From: Oegoconia quadripuncta
Taxonomy: Eukaryota > Arthropoda > Insecta > Lepidoptera > Autostichidae
NCBI GenBank assembly: GCA_949316235.1
Contig: OX438743.1
Coordinates: 34,999,242 to 35,063,241, forward strand
Direction of reading: 5' to 3'
DNA length: 64,000 nt
This document shows positions 63,953-64,000 of the stretch, one piece after another (positions within the stretch are counted from its first letter, which is position 1; every line of letters begins with the position of its first letter). The position numbers were made by a program, and so were the translations under genes. The notes beneath the pieces were generated by a model that was not told the DNA's origin, did no database searches, and was given only the letters and a program-made list of their open reading frames with translations.

Positions 63953-64000
63953 AACATACATAAATATTTATAATAAACATTCATGACCGGGGAATAAATG
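63953..64000 (-). mobile_element. SINE-2 body, cut by the window edge
   Basis: AAACATTCATGACCGGGGAA TAAATG is the reversed CATTTATTCCC(C/G)AGTCATG segment of SINE-2. The rest lies beyond the window. Confidence 0.65.

Noticed and set aside
1..64000. CRISPR array, bacterial operon or integrated virus
   Set aside because: No regularly spaced direct repeats, no bacterial gene organisation and no viral structural or polymerase genes; the repeat families are animal-type.

Overview
The window looks like nuclear DNA of a lepidopteran insect (moth or butterfly). It is AT-rich, has no long open reading frame, and is packed with decayed interspersed repeats of kinds I know from Lepidoptera. These are tRNA-derived SINEs with internal A and B boxes, Helitron-like elements ending in CTAG, 3' ends of RTE-type and other non-LTR retrotransposons with GATGAT or AATAAAGTGTATTTG tails, and small inverted-repeat elements (MITEs). 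The class calls come from sequence features and memory of such families; no database search was possible.

No complete protein-coding gene, rRNA or true tRNA gene is supported. Open frames reach at most about 130 codons, and the longer ones lie on repeats. Real protein homology is confined to retrotransposon remnants: RTE C-terminal ends (3.5, 13.3, 45.0, 54.7 and 57.6 kb), a CR1-like C-terminus with its 3' UTR (54.0-54.6 kb), a Jockey/CR1-group reverse transcriptase ruin (59.0-60.2 kb) with a sister fragment at 17.8 kb, and other LINE C-termini (26.0, 40.8 and 48.3 kb). One possible host exon (19.3-19.8 kb) and two possible core promoters (33.6 and 38.9 kb) are weak candidates. The window is best read as intergenic or deep intronic DNA.

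Layout. 0-5 kb: SINEs, one holding a perfect 36-bp inverted repeat, then a Helitron-like element and an RTE ruin. 5-15 kb: an inverted-repeat element at 7.8 kb, a 100-bp tandem duplication at 12 kb and a nested insertion at 13 kb. 15-25 kb: a TTAA-flanked MITE candidate, LINE ruins, an ATCCC minisatellite and several SINEs. 25-36 kb: a LINE end whose tail resembles that of a local SINE family, an 8-bp-duplication (hAT-type) MITE at 28.6 kb, an interrupted Helitron-like element at 32.2 kb and a mariner-type MITE at 34.7 kb. 36-50 kb: further family copies, a TIR element between direct repeats at 39.2 kb and a short TTAGG telomere-type array. 50-64 kb: CR1 and RTE ends, an AATAC microsatellite, an RT pseudogene, and a 763-bp hAT-type MITE with a perfect 8-bp target duplication.

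The elements interact as a parasite community: two SINE families carry tails resembling those of LINEs present here, which suggests they used LINE machinery for mobilisation. Clear nesting events allow relative dating of some families.
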